From positions 1 through 64,000 of the forward strand of contig JAEWYQ010000037.1 of the NCBI GenBank assembly GCA_023395555.1: a stretch of 64,000 bases of DNA. Reading direction: 5' to 3'. This document shows, piece by piece, positions 18,101 to 25,750 of the stretch; within the stretch, counting starts at the first letter, position 1, and each line of letters begins with the position of its first letter. The DNA comes from Bacillota bacterium. Its GTDB lineage: Bacteria; Bacillota; Clostridia; Lachnospirales; Lachnospiraceae. Made by a program: the position numbers and the translations under genes. Below the pieces are notes generated by a model. It had not been told where the DNA came from. It saw only the letters and a program-made list of their open reading frames with translations, and did not search any database.

Positions 18101-18600
18101 GGCTCACGCCTTTCAATGACCAATTAATATGCGGATGTTGTGAAAACCTCACGCCTTCCGGTTGCCAATTAACGCACAGGGATTTGTAGATTGCCTTGCG
18201 CCTTGCAACAGCCAATTAAGGCACATCTCCGGATAAATAGGGTCGCGCCTTTCAGACACCAATTAAAGGACGTATGGAAGGAGAACGGCTCACGCCTTCC
18301 GACATCCAATACAGGCACACAGCACAATCCAAAGAGCCTCACGCCTTTTTTGAGCCAATTTAGGACAAGGCACATATTATTACCCTGGCACCTTTTTAAT
18401 GCCAATTTAGGCACAAATCGGACGTTACAGGCTAGACCTTGCGGTATCCAATTAAGGCAAAGGGAAAACCAAAGAGCCTCAGACCTTCCGAGGGTCCTTT
18501 AAGGGCTGTATAGGGTCACGCCTTCCGGATGCCAATTAATAGGCATAGAATCCCCAATCCATCATACCTTGCATACTCCAATTAATGCACACAGGCATAC
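18101..18600. repeat. dyad repeat array, right block (11 units)
   Basis: Eleven degenerate units have CCAATT-like cores at 18120, 18165, 18212, 18259, 18306, 18355, 18402, 18448, 18496, 18532 and 18578. The spacing is 45-49 bp except for one of 36. The consensus is TCACGCCTTCC-N5-CCAATTAAGGCACA, in which GCCTT can pair with AAGGC, sometimes with a conserved A bulge. About 16 variable bases separate units. The spacing is not a multiple of three, so the array is not coding. It lies just upstream of the minus-strand 100-residue and AcrVA2-like genes. Confidence 0.75.
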
Positions 18601-18638
18601 CCGGGATCGGCCAGATCGGCAGCAGGGCAGACTTATGC

Positions 18639-18941
18639 CTATGCTTTTGAATCATCTGGGGTTTTGGGCATGGTTTTGGCTTTTGGTTTGCGCCCGGCTT
18701 TTTCCGGTACCGGCTCCGGCAACCCGGCAGCGGCGCAGGTAGAGGATACTACAAAATTGTTAAAACTTTTACCGGCCGCGTCGGCTGCATCTCGCAATTG
18801 CTGCTCCAAATCAGCAGGGAATCGAATCGGTGTTTTAAAGTATACCGTCTTATCCCGCTTTTTTATTAAATCCCTTACTTTTTTAGATGTTTTTAAATCG
18901 TCCAAGTCATCGCCTCCTATCCGAAAAATCTGATTAGTCAT
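18639..18941 (-). CDS. ribbon-helix-helix (Arc/CopG-like) regulator
   Basis: A 100-residue protein. The central part, VYFKTPIRFPADLEQQLRDA...GKSFNNFVVSS (about 32-68), fits a ribbon-helix-helix DNA-binding fold: a short strand then two helices. The tail is Lys/Pro-rich (KAGRKPKAKTMPK). It is divergent from the small-ORF operon, and three copies of AATTAAG[C/A]TAGC overlap the promoters on both sides, so it probably represses itself and that operon. Confidence 0.65.
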   Translation of the reverse strand: MTNQIFRIGGDDLDDLKTSKKVRDLIKKRDKTVYFKTPIRFPADLEQQLRDAADAAGKSFNNFVVSSTCAAAGLPEPVPEKAGRKPKAKTMPKTPDDSKA

Positions 18942-19079
18942 AATTAAGATAGCACTATTTTATTTAGCTGTCAATACGGTATGCAAAATTAGACAATATG
19001 CACAAGAAATCACAATTAAGCTAGCTTAAATATTATGAAACATTCCGGTATTGCAAAAATTAAGCTAGCATAATATAAT
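18942..19079. promoter_or_regulatory. divergent promoters with three AATTAAGCTAGC operators
   Basis: The operator copies are at 18942-18953, 19014-19025 (extended to the palindrome TTAAGCTAGCTTAA) and 19058-19069. The plus promoter is TTGCAA (19051), 17 bases, TATAAT (19074), with an operator in its spacer. The minus promoter has TTGACA at 18969-18974 and TATCTT at 18946-18951, overlapping the first operator. Confidence 0.7.
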
Positions 19080-19147
19080 TAACTCAACAGCAACGGACAA
19101 CCACAAAAAAAACAAACCGCTCCACAGGAGCAGAAGGAGAATAGAGT

Positions 19148-19402
19148 ATGACAAAAAAACAGCAATTAGTAGTTATCAATAAAATGAAAGAAACAATCGG
19201 ATTTATAAGAGATGCAGAAAAAAATGAAGATTATTTCTTCCCAGCAGAAAAAATTAAAAGTAATATGGGAAATTACTTTACCGGGTTGGCATTTGCATTA
19301 GAAGCAGCAACGGACAATGAATACCACTGGAGCAACAATGAAAATGGATGGGCTTTAGTAATCCAATCGCAAGGTAAAGAAGATGAATATCAATATATCT
19401 AA
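19148..19402 (+). CDS. hypothetical phage protein
   Basis: An 84-residue protein, not recognised. The first half is Lys/Glu-rich and probably helical, and the second contains NEYHWSNNENGWALVIQS. It is the first gene of the operon controlled by the AATTAAGCTAGC promoter, with AGAAGGAG before its ATG. The 128-base gap after it begins with the hairpin GAGGGCTTAGCCCTC. Confidence 0.55.
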   Translation: MTKKQQLVVINKMKETIGFIRDAEKNEDYFFPAEKIKSNMGNYFTGLAFALEAATDNEYHWSNNENGWALVIQSQGKEDEYQYI

Positions 19403-19530
19403 GAGGGCTTAGCCCTCCGTAATGCAGCCGGAAACCTCCCGATGGTCCACAGCCCACAAAATGCAGATGGCGAACCAACAACCAAATATTTTATACGCCC
19501 CTCATGCAGGGAGCGAGGAAGGAAGTAATT

Positions 19531-20190
19531 ATGACAAGAAAAGAATTTGTAATCTGGAAAAATGAAGGACAGGAGATCGGAACATTGTACAGCGCCGACG
19601 AAATCGAGAAAGTGGTTGACCTCTCTCAGGACACCTATTTTTTTATAGGTGGAGAATTTAACCGCGAGTTACTGGACAAGCTTAACGCAAATAAGCCGGA
19701 AGAAGCAATCGTATATAAGGAGGATCTGGTTGACTACCTCCAGTCAATCGGAATTGATGCAGAGGTTGACAGCTGCAGGGACTACGAGGTAAGTAGGCCG
19801 ATTATCGTGTATGAGGCCGGATCAAATGGCTTTTTTGATCTTTCGGATTTTGACACATTTAGCGGTGTGCAGGTGCTAGAAAGAGGAAGCAATTGGACAT
19901 GGGAATTTAGCGCAGAGGGATACACAATGGAGACATCTGTAACCGTAGACATGGATACCGAGCAGTGTCTGGATGTATGGACCGGCAGCAACTGGCAGAC
20001 CGGATGGACTGGATTACACGAATATATCTACAAGGCTATCGAGATTGACGGCGATACGACAGAGGATATGTATCTTTTCCGCAGGACCTCTCAGTGGGAG
20101 GGAGACCAGGATGCAGGGCAGGTAATGAGCCGGGAAGAGCTGATGGAATACCTTGTCAGTGTCGGCAGGAACCCGGAAGAGTATCTGTAA
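19531..20190 (+). CDS. hypothetical acidic phage protein
   Basis: A 219-residue strongly acidic protein with several aromatic clusters (RGSNWTWEFSAEG, WTGSNWQTGWTGLHEYIY). No family is recognised. The acidity might suggest a DNA mimic such as an antirestriction protein, but no ArdA motif is evident and I make no functional call. The ATG follows GAGGAAGGAAG; an upstream ATG would add nine residues without a ribosome-binding site. Confidence 0.6.
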   Translation: MTRKEFVIWKNEGQEIGTLYSADEIEKVVDLSQDTYFFIGGEFNRELLDKLNANKPEEAIVYKEDLVDYLQSIGIDAEVDSCRDYEVSRPIIVYEAGSNGFFDLSDFDTFSGVQVLERGSNWTWEFSAEGYTMETSVTVDMDTEQCLDVWTGSNWQTGWTGLHEYIYKAIEIDGDTTEDMYLFRRTSQWEGDQDAGQVMSREELMEYLVSVGRNPEEYL

Positions 20191-20294
20191 ATCCCTAAGT
20201 CGTCAGGGCGACACTGAACAGTCCTCAAGCCCTGAGCGTTGCCGGAGCAATCCGACAGGTGGAACAGATAATAAATCAATGGAGGTAGAAGGAT

Positions 20295-20483
20295 ATGAAA
20301 GATTACCGAATAAATTTTGTTAACTCCGAAACGGGAAAAAGAAACAGAAAAGATTTTTCAACTTTAAAAGGAGTTGTAAGCTTTGCCAATAAATGCGGTC
20401 GTGATGATTGCCTTATAACAAAATATAATCCTAATACTTTTGAATTCGAACCAATTGACTATAACGAAATATTAAAAAAATAA
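20295..20483 (+). CDS. hypothetical small phage protein
   Basis: A 62-residue basic protein with a good GGAGG site. Its pattern (INFVNSETGKRNRKDFSTLKG...NPNTFEFEPI) suggests a small alpha/beta domain. Not recognised. The stop overlaps a short intergenic motif, AATCACAGCTGG, that recurs after the next gene. Confidence 0.45.
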   Translation: MKDYRINFVNSETGKRNRKDFSTLKGVVSFANKCGRDDCLITKYNPNTFEFEPIDYNEILKK

Positions 20484-20528
20484 ATCACAGCTGGGCCAGC
20501 GGCAGGACGGGCAAAGGAGGTAATAAGG

Positions 20529-20849
20529 ATGGAAATACCTAAATATGTTAATGGACTACTCGGATACAACACCATAAACGGCAGACACTGCCTTATCCGT
20601 CAGATAACCGATTATCAAAAATATCCGGATTGCATTGCCGGATATCTGTATCGGATTGAGATGGAAAAATATAAATACCCTAATTGTTTCCGCGCCCGCA
20701 TAGAACGGTTTGCAAAGTGGGCTGAGCGGAATTTTGCGGAAATACGCATACATACCGTGAAAATAAACGGATGGAGCACGTGCGCAGTATTAAGCATCAC
20801 AGATCCGGTAGCGCTAGAGCTTGAAAAAGCTGGATATGTAACAAAGTGA
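20529..20849 (+). CDS. hypothetical phage protein
   Basis: A 106-residue protein with a basic middle (KYPNCFRARIERFAKWAERNF) and a hydrophobic C-terminal strand. Not recognised. AAAGGAGG lies 8 bases before the ATG. It is part of the run of small accessory genes. Confidence 0.5.
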   Translation: MEIPKYVNGLLGYNTINGRHCLIRQITDYQKYPDCIAGYLYRIEMEKYKYPNCFRARIERFAKWAERNFAEIRIHTVKINGWSTCAVLSITDPVALELEKAGYVTK

Positions 20850-20891
20850 TAATCACAGCTGGCACCGGCAAGGGCAGAAAGGAAGGGAATT

Positions 20892-21125
20892 ATGATTAAA
20901 TTTAATATAAATAACGGTCGTGCAATTAATTTAATGCAGACCAAACCTGATGGAGTTGTGGCGGTTGTTACAAGCAATGCGGACTTATCCGCCGAAGATG
21001 TTTATAACATATCGCCCGGAGATTTTGTAATGCTACTTAATTACTATCGGTATATCAAAGATAATGATGTCCAGTGTGATTTTATTAACCCGGGCGGGAG
21101 GTGGAGAGATGCCAATAAATATTGA
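20892..21125 (+). CDS. hypothetical small phage protein
   Basis: A 77-residue acidic protein with AAGGAAGG upstream. The 3' end overlaps the start of the next gene by 17 bases, indicating translational coupling. Not recognised. Confidence 0.45.
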   Translation: MIKFNINNGRAINLMQTKPDGVVAVVTSNADLSAEDVYNISPGDFVMLLNYYRYIKDNDVQCDFINPGGRWRDANKY

Positions 21126-21369
21126 TACGTGGATAAGCGGATATAAGGTAATGGCTTGTAATTGGATAGATGGCAAGAGGATATATTTTAATGTGCAATA
21201 TTATGAGCCGGGGCAATCACTTGTAAAGCCGCCAGCATGGGACAAAACGGTTTATATCACGGATAATCCAGCAGGGCAAAGACTTGTATGCGAGTTTACT
21301 CATTCGCTAGCCGAGCATGTCGCAAGGATGCAGATACCAGAGGGCGGCGAGGTAACGCTTACCGCATAA
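21109..21369 (+). CDS. hypothetical small phage protein
   Basis: An 86-residue protein starting at the ATG preceded by GGGAGGTGGAG, overlapping the previous gene. It is beta-rich (YKVMACNWIDGKRIYFNVQYYEPG). Not recognised. A hairpin, CAGCCGGAAGCGGCTG, follows in the 83-base gap to the next gene. Confidence 0.45.
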   Translation: MPINIDTWISGYKVMACNWIDGKRIYFNVQYYEPGQSLVKPPAWDKTVYITDNPAGQRLVCEFTHSLAEHVARMQIPEGGEVTLTA

Positions 21370-21452
21370 CCGCAGAGGACAGCCGGAAGCGGCTGTAATG
21401 CCCCGGCGCAGGTTCCAAGGCCTGGCAGTAAATCAAATTTAAGGAGGATTTT

Positions 21453-21872
21453 ATGAAAACATACCACGTGCTTAAAAATATCGAAACCAGAGTAAACTAT
21501 ATTCCTTTTTTTCGCCTGACTGCATCCGAAGGCAGTCGAAAGGAATATACGCCGTTTATCACTAATGGAATTGTCACGGTGGAGTTGATCCCTAGCCGGA
21601 AGTCGAAATGTGAAGAAATTGAAATTGATGAATCGGAATTTTGGGAACTGTCGAAAGAATTGAATATTAATCCTATCCATGATTGCAAGCCCGGAGAACT
21701 CTTTGAAAACTGGGGTTTTGTATTTACCTTGGAATTATATAAGCTTTCGGACGAGTATATGCAGGCTCATGAACTTTACAATAAAGCGCGGATGATAGGG
21801 CATAATCCTATTTATTCTGAACGGTATGGATCGATTGATGCGGCCTGGATCGGCCCGGAAATGGAGGTGTAA
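21453..21872 (+). CDS. hypothetical phage protein
   Basis: A 139-residue acidic protein with GGAGG at good distance. It contains GELFENWGFVFTLELYKLSDEYMQAHELYNKA in two helical blocks. Not recognised. The next gene starts three bases after its stop. Confidence 0.5.
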   Translation: MKTYHVLKNIETRVNYIPFFRLTASEGSRKEYTPFITNGIVTVELIPSRKSKCEEIEIDESEFWELSKELNINPIHDCKPGELFENWGFVFTLELYKLSDEYMQAHELYNKARMIGHNPIYSERYGSIDAAWIGPEMEV

Positions 21873-21874
21873 GC

Positions 21875-22174
21875 ATGTCAAATCAAATCAAATTAGAGGA
21901 TTGCCCGGAGGTATTACGGGTAGCTGTGGACGCTGAAACTGCCAAATGGCGCGATTATAATCAAGATGCAAGGATTATATCATGTACGGTGTTACAGCCC
22001 TCAAACGGGGCAGAAACAACACACAAAGCCTATATAATGACCGGCAATACCATTGTGATCCTAACTTATATGGCGCCGCTTTCCGTGCATCTGGAGCCGC
22101 GAGTAATCAAGGATATGGTGACGATCGGGGAGATCAAAGAAATTATGAGAGATTCCCCGGAATGGTTTGATTAA
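21875..22174 (+). CDS. hypothetical phage protein
   Basis: A 99-residue protein coupled to the preceding gene. A strand-rich centre (CTVLQPSNGAETTHKAYIMTGNTIVILTYM) is followed by a C-terminal helix. Not recognised. Confidence 0.5.
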   Translation: MSNQIKLEDCPEVLRVAVDAETAKWRDYNQDARIISCTVLQPSNGAETTHKAYIMTGNTIVILTYMAPLSVHLEPRVIKDMVTIGEIKEIMRDSPEWFD

Positions 22175-22263
22175 AAGCAATTGATATGATCTGATAAAAA
22201 TGATATTATATGATTAATATAATGATTTTATGTGCCTCACGACGGCACTAGAAAGGAAATTTT

Positions 22264-22470
22264 ATGAAGAAAGAGAGACTTTACGACCAGTTAGTGGATG
22301 CGATTAAAAAGGACGAGTACAGCCGCATGAAGGATCTGATGGACGGATACACACCCGCAAAGCTCAGAGTAGCCTACAAAGTGATCGAGGATATCGAGGG
22401 ATATGAGGCGGCATGTGCGGTAAGGCGCGGAGAGTATAGCCGCATTGGTAGATGGATGGGTATCGTATAA
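22264..22470 (+). CDS. hypothetical small basic phage protein
   Basis: A 68-residue protein rich in Arg, Lys and Tyr, with AAAGGAA before the ATG. Two similar segments (KKDEYSRMKDLMDGY and RRGEYSRIGRWMGIV) suggest an internal duplication. It may bind nucleic acid, but no family is recognised. It is the last gene before the iteron-like region; a hairpin (CCCGGTGTC/GATGCCGGG) follows near 22522. Confidence 0.45.
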   Translation: MKKERLYDQLVDAIKKDEYSRMKDLMDGYTPAKLRVAYKVIEDIEGYEAACAVRRGEYSRIGRWMGIV

Positions 22471-22646
22471 AAATGCAATGGTTACTATCAAGGCAAAGAA
22501 AAAAATTCATATTTTCACATCCCGGTGTCATGATGATGCCGGGATTTTTGTTGTGTAAATGACTTTCTGCGCCAATTAGATCAAAGAGATTATAAAATGT
22601 AAAACACAGGTAAATCATGGAAATATACGGACATAAACCCCTTCCC

Positions 22647-22974
22647 AGTGTATTAATTAGTGTAATTAGTGTAATGGTTGTGTATTAATTTTTTGCAACC
22701 AATACACTAATCAAATGCCCTGTTTTCAAGGCTTACAGCGATTTAGTGTATCAAGTGTATTCATTTTCTAACTCCCGCGTACGCGAGAGATATATTTCAA
22801 AAGATAAATTATAAAATATCTTATATACGTGCGTAAGAGTTGAAAAAACAATACACTTATTACACTGAGGAGCTACAAAGCCTTATTTTATGCGGGTTTG
22901 AGCAGTGTAATGGGATTTTTCAACCAATACACTTTTGGCTAAAACCAATACACTCCCAAAAATTGGGGTACACT
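22647..22974. repeat. iteron-like cluster of AGTGTATT/AATACACT octamers
   Basis: About 13 copies of AGTGTA[T/A][T/C] occur in both orientations in 330 bp of AT-rich non-coding DNA. They start at 22647, 22659, 22668, 22680 (partial), 22701, 22745, 22754, 22850, 22859, 22904, 22926, 22947 and 22969 (partial). The region has no gene (22471-23102). It could be a replication origin, a multi-site operator or a packaging recognition region, since it directly precedes the small terminase gene. Confidence 0.65.
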
Positions 22975-23102
22975 AAAGGGCCGTGATGCAGATAGATGTT
23001 TATCCCCTTCCGTGCAGTTTTTGCCTTGACATATTATGTGGGGCTGAGATATGGTTGAGGTGTAGTATAAAAGGTAAAAATCATCGTATTGGAGGAGATA
23101 CT

Positions 23103-23708
23103 ATGTCTGATATTATAGATATAAATCAAGGGCGCGATACCTTTGAGGAGCCAAAGACCAAAGCAAAACGCAACAGGGACAAATCCACCTATGCGCTATC
23201 TGGCAAGTCCAAGGATCCTGATAAAGAGGCTAAAAAAGCAGAGCTATTTCAGAGGCTTACAGAGTTACACCTTAAGCAAGGGATAGCCAAATTTGATACA
23301 GTAGATGAGATGCAGTTACTCATAGAGCAGTACTTTGTTGACTGTTCAGAGTTTAAATTGCGGCCTACGATCAGAGGGTTGGCTATTGCTTTAGGGACGG
23401 TGTATGAGACGTTAAACGGCTGGGAAAGGGGAGAAAGAGACGGGCAGTTAGGCTCTTCCTGTTCTGCAATAATAAAAAAAGCTAAGCAATTAATCGCCGA
23501 ATATGATGAGATTATGGCCCTGGAAGGCTATGATAATCCGATTCTGTTTATGTTCCGGGCGAAAAACTATTATGGCATGCAGGATAAGCAGGAGTTGACT
23601 ATTGCGAGTACTTCGGCGTTGGGTGATCAATTATCCCCGGAGGAGATTGCAAAGCGTGTTGGTTTGCCTGATCCGGACGAGCCGATTGATACCGAGTGGA
23701 GAGAATAA
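23103..23708 (+). CDS. terS: phage terminase small subunit
   Basis: A 201-residue DNA-packaging protein. Residues about 60-160 carry a terminase-small-type HTH region (RPTIRGLAIALGTVYETLNGWERG) and the family's characteristic NPILFMFRAKNYYGMQDKQE segment (about 145-165). The C terminus is acidic. The small subunit recognises the packaging site and recruits TerL. It is 8.7 kb upstream of terL instead of adjacent to it, with tRNAs, accessory genes and an HNH endonuclease in between. GGAGGAG precedes the ATG. Confidence 0.82.
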   Translation: MSDIIDINQGRDTFEEPKTKAKRNRDKSTYALSGKSKDPDKEAKKAELFQRLTELHLKQGIAKFDTVDEMQLLIEQYFVDCSEFKLRPTIRGLAIALGTVYETLNGWERGERDGQLGSSCSAIIKKAKQLIAEYDEIMALEGYDNPILFMFRAKNYYGMQDKQELTIASTSALGDQLSPEEIAKRVGLPDPDEPIDTEWRE

Positions 23709-23773
23709 ACATACAATTAAACATGCGATAAATGCATAAATATACGAATTTATATGCATGGATTGTATAGTGA

Positions 23774-23880
23774 TTTTGCGAATAGTATACCGTATCGCTC
23801 AAATGCCCTGTTTATGTGGGTTACAGCGATTATGGGGATATATGGACACTTCGTGAAACAGAAGTTTTGCGAATAGTATA
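23774..23880 (+). repeat. duplicated motifs after terS
   Basis: TTTTGCGAATAGTATA occurs twice (23774-23789, 23865-23880). Between them lie CAAATGCCCTGTTT (23800) and TTACAGCGATT (23821), the same two words found upstream of terS at 22712 and 22733. terS is thus flanked by related non-coding segments. Confidence 0.6.
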
Positions 23881-23965
23881 GAGGGCGATATCATTTTTAT
23901 ACATGATTTCTAGTCGTTTCATTATTGTATAAATATGGATATATGTAAGAGTGGTAAGTGGATTG

Positions 23966-24066
23966 ATACCCCGGGTAGGGGTCTATGAGGATGCCGCCGG
24001 GGTGGGCATGGTTAGCCCCTGAAATAATCACAAAAATAAAAAAGGCCACTTCCCATGCCCGCCCCC
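23966..24066. other. GC-rich hairpin island, candidate packaging (cos/pac) region
   Basis: In an AT-rich gene-free gap (23709-24304) a short GC-rich stretch contains ACCCCGGGTAGGGGT. A 13-bp stem, GGGGTGGGCATGG (23999-24011) with CCATGCCCGCCCC (24053-24065), follows. Its place just after terS fits a packaging site, but nothing proves it. Confidence 0.4.
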
Positions 24067-24159
24067 AAAAATTCTCAAAAAACAAAAAAGCCATCATGAC
24101 ACCTGTGCCCAGCCACTTCCACGACTAGCTATAACTAACAAATCTCTTCTCATCACGTG

Positions 24160-24196
24160 TTGACTTCAGAGAAACTATGATTTATATTGATCATAG
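24160..24196 (+). promoter_or_regulatory. promoter with dyad operator over the -10
   Basis: TTGACT, 17 bases, TATATT. CTATGAT (24175-24181) and ATCATAG (24190-24196) form a 7-bp dyad centred on the -10. It probably drives the accessory genes that follow. Confidence 0.6.
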
Positions 24197-24304
24197 AGAT
24201 ATGAAATTTATGAAATATCATTCCAATCTAATAATTCAAAACACCTCAGAGAGTATCGAGTAAAATTCCAATGAAGCTAAACTAATTGAATAATGAGGAC
24301 TCCA

Positions 24305-24508
24305 ATGAAGATAAAACAATTCAAATTTTTATTTTGGATCTGTTTTCGCCATAGCATAAATCCGTTGAGAAAGAACCGAGATAACCGGTACAAGTATCGC
24401 TCTAGGCTGTCCGAAAAGGAGAAGCAATGGGTGATTGATAATTGCCATGAGAGTTCCAAGGGGTATTTTAATGAATTAATGCGAGAAAAACAAAACATTA
24501 TCATGTGA
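24305..24508 (+). CDS. hypothetical small basic phage protein
   Basis: A 67-residue Lys/Arg-rich protein. RLSEKEKQWVIDNCHES resembles a helical DNA-binding segment. The second ATG is preferred because GAGG lies six bases before it. Not recognised. Confidence 0.4.
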   Translation: MKIKQFKFLFWICFRHSINPLRKNRDNRYKYRSRLSEKEKQWVIDNCHESSKGYFNELMREKQNIIM

Positions 24509-24524
24509 GTTATGGGAGGGCGCG

Positions 24525-24788
24525 ATGCTCAACAATTATTCCAAAATAAACATAAATGCAGTAAGCGGATCAATTGCTAAAAATTATATCGGAAGCTTTT
24601 TCAAAAGATTTAATCTAAAAAGTTCGCTTGCAGAAGGGTTATTTGACACGGGCCAACCTTACATAATGACACTCGGAAGGCCAAAGCCCGTAGTTGTCAT
24701 TCAGATCATGATATGTGGCGATATGGAGGCTATGGCGGAGATTATGTGGAAAGATGATTTTGATAGGGTGTTTGGTGAAAGTCAATAG
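24525..24788 (+). CDS. hypothetical phage protein
   Basis: An 87-residue protein with GGGAGGG before the ATG. It contains a hydrophobic PKPVVVIQIMICGDMEAMAEI segment. Not recognised. It precedes the Tad2-like gene by 24 bases. Confidence 0.45.
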   Translation: MLNNYSKININAVSGSIAKNYIGSFFKRFNLKSSLAEGLFDTGQPYIMTLGRPKPVVVIQIMICGDMEAMAEIMWKDDFDRVFGESQ

Positions 24789-24811
24789 AGTGTAATGGAT
24801 GGATTGAATAT

Positions 24812-25099
24812 ATGAATTTTGGGCAAGCAGTTGAAGCATTAAAGCAAGGAAAGAAAGTATATCGGTGCGGATGGAACGGGAAGGGAATGTTTGTGTTCAT
24901 GGTAAGCGGCGATACAGTACCTGTTAAAAATGCAAAAGCAGATATCGTAAACCATCTGTACGCAGGGGAAATGATTGGGGATTATGAAACAGTAACCTTC
25001 AATCCGCACATGGTGATTAAAAATGTTGATGGTAGCCTATCAACATGGGTGCCGTCAATCAATGATTGCTTGGCAGATGATTGGGTAACTTTCGAGTAG
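24812..25099 (+). CDS. tad2: DUF2829 protein, Tad2-like anti-Thoeris candidate
   Basis: A 95-residue protein with the DUF2829 layout. It opens MNFGQAVEALKQGKKVYRCGWNGKGMF, has a central variable loop, then SLSTWVPSINDCLADDWVTFE at the end. Tad2 (Thoeris anti-defence 2) proteins of phages have this domain. They bind cyclic ADP-ribose-type signal molecules and so block Thoeris, and some relatives also bind CBASS signals. The fold assignment is confident; the activity of this copy is inferred. Its neighbours are small unknown ORFs, typical of an anti-defence island. Confidence 0.75.
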   Translation: MNFGQAVEALKQGKKVYRCGWNGKGMFVFMVSGDTVPVKNAKADIVNHLYAGEMIGDYETVTFNPHMVIKNVDGSLSTWVPSINDCLADDWVTFE

Positions 25100-25100
25100 A

Positions 25101-25196
25101 GATATCCCCCATCAATGTCTCAGGAAGCGCGAGAAGTTAAGTGGTATATGTAGATATGCCGGCTGATGATATGAGGGATGTTGATGGGGTTGATAT
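25101..25196 (+). ncRNA. possible structured RNA closed by a long stem
   Basis: GATATCCCCCATCAA at the left pairs, with a small bulge, with TTGATGGGGTTGATAT at 25181-25196. The enclosed 65 bases contain no ORF. The 14-mer GATATCCCCCATCA recurs at 25762. It could be a regulatory leader for the following gene. Confidence 0.4.
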
Positions 25197-25217
25197 AAAT
25201 TAATTATGGAGGTATTT

Positions 25218-25436
25218 ATGGGAGAAGAAGTTGGAATTAATTATGAATCAAAATACAAGGAGCTGGAATGTCAGTTTCAAGAAGCGAAGGAGAAATCCAA
25301 GTGCTTATTACAGGAAAATAACGCACGTTTTATGGATGAAATCAAAGCACTGTGTGAATACAGAGACAAACTTATACGCGAGAATGAAATCCTGAGAGCC
25401 AAGTTGTCAATGGTGGAATTAATATTTGAAAAATAA
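25218..25436 (+). CDS. small coiled-coil protein
   Basis: A 72-residue Glu/Lys-rich protein predicted to be almost entirely coiled coil (YKELECQFQEAKEKSKCLLQE, then ENEILRAKLSMVELIF). The ATG next to GGAGG is used instead of one four codons earlier. Function unknown. Confidence 0.5.
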   Translation: MGEEVGINYESKYKELECQFQEAKEKSKCLLQENNARFMDEIKALCEYRDKLIRENEILRAKLSMVELIFEK

Positions 25437-25453
25437 TTTCTGGAGAACACCGC

Positions 25454-25591
25454 ATGATTATAACCTGTTTCGGAATTATTCTGTTTGAGTTAATCGAATG
25501 GATGATATTCATAAAATCACGTTCGACATTGCCACCGGTTATAGGTTTTGGGATTACTTATGACCGGTTAAGGCAGAGGCACCCTGGTTAG
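25454..25591 (+). CDS. small possibly membrane-associated peptide
   Basis: A 45-residue ORF with GGAG nine bases before the ATG. It opens with a hydrophobic stretch (ITCFGIILFELIEWMIFI) and ends with a basic tail. It is too short for family assignment. Confidence 0.35.
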   Translation: MIITCFGIILFELIEWMIFIKSRSTLPPVIGFGITYDRLRQRHPG

Positions 25592-25675
25592 ATACAGCCC
25601 GTGGTTGAGAAATTGTGCTGATATAATGCAAAATCCCATAGGCACAAAAGTACCGGCTGCGGGCGGTATAAATAT

Positions 25676-25748
25676 TGGCATATAGCGTAATTGGTTAGCG
25701 CAGCGGCCTTTGAAGTCGCCAGTCATGGTTCAAGTCCATGTGTGCCAG
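25676..25748 (+). tRNA. tRNA-Gln (anticodon TTG)
   Basis: A 73-nt cloverleaf with acceptor stem TGGCATA/TGTGCCA including the U1-A72 pair usual for tRNA-Gln. The anticodon arm is GCGGC-CTTTGAA-GTCGC and the T arm has GGTTCAAGTCC. First of a phage tRNA cluster reaching 27.3 kb. Confidence 0.85.
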
Positions 25749-25750
25749 TT

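Noticed and set aside
18169..18414. An 81-codon minus-strand ORF within the repeat array
   Set aside because: The repeat spacing is not a multiple of three, so the frame changes from unit to unit, and the peptide is just the translated repeat.
18101..18600. The 47-bp repeats as a classical CRISPR array
   Set aside because: Units are too degenerate and the variable parts (about 16 bases) are too short for spacers. No cas genes are in the window.
25165..25196. Hammerhead ribozyme (CTGATGA core)
   Set aside because: The required GAAA and the three-stem arrangement are absent after the CTGATGA.
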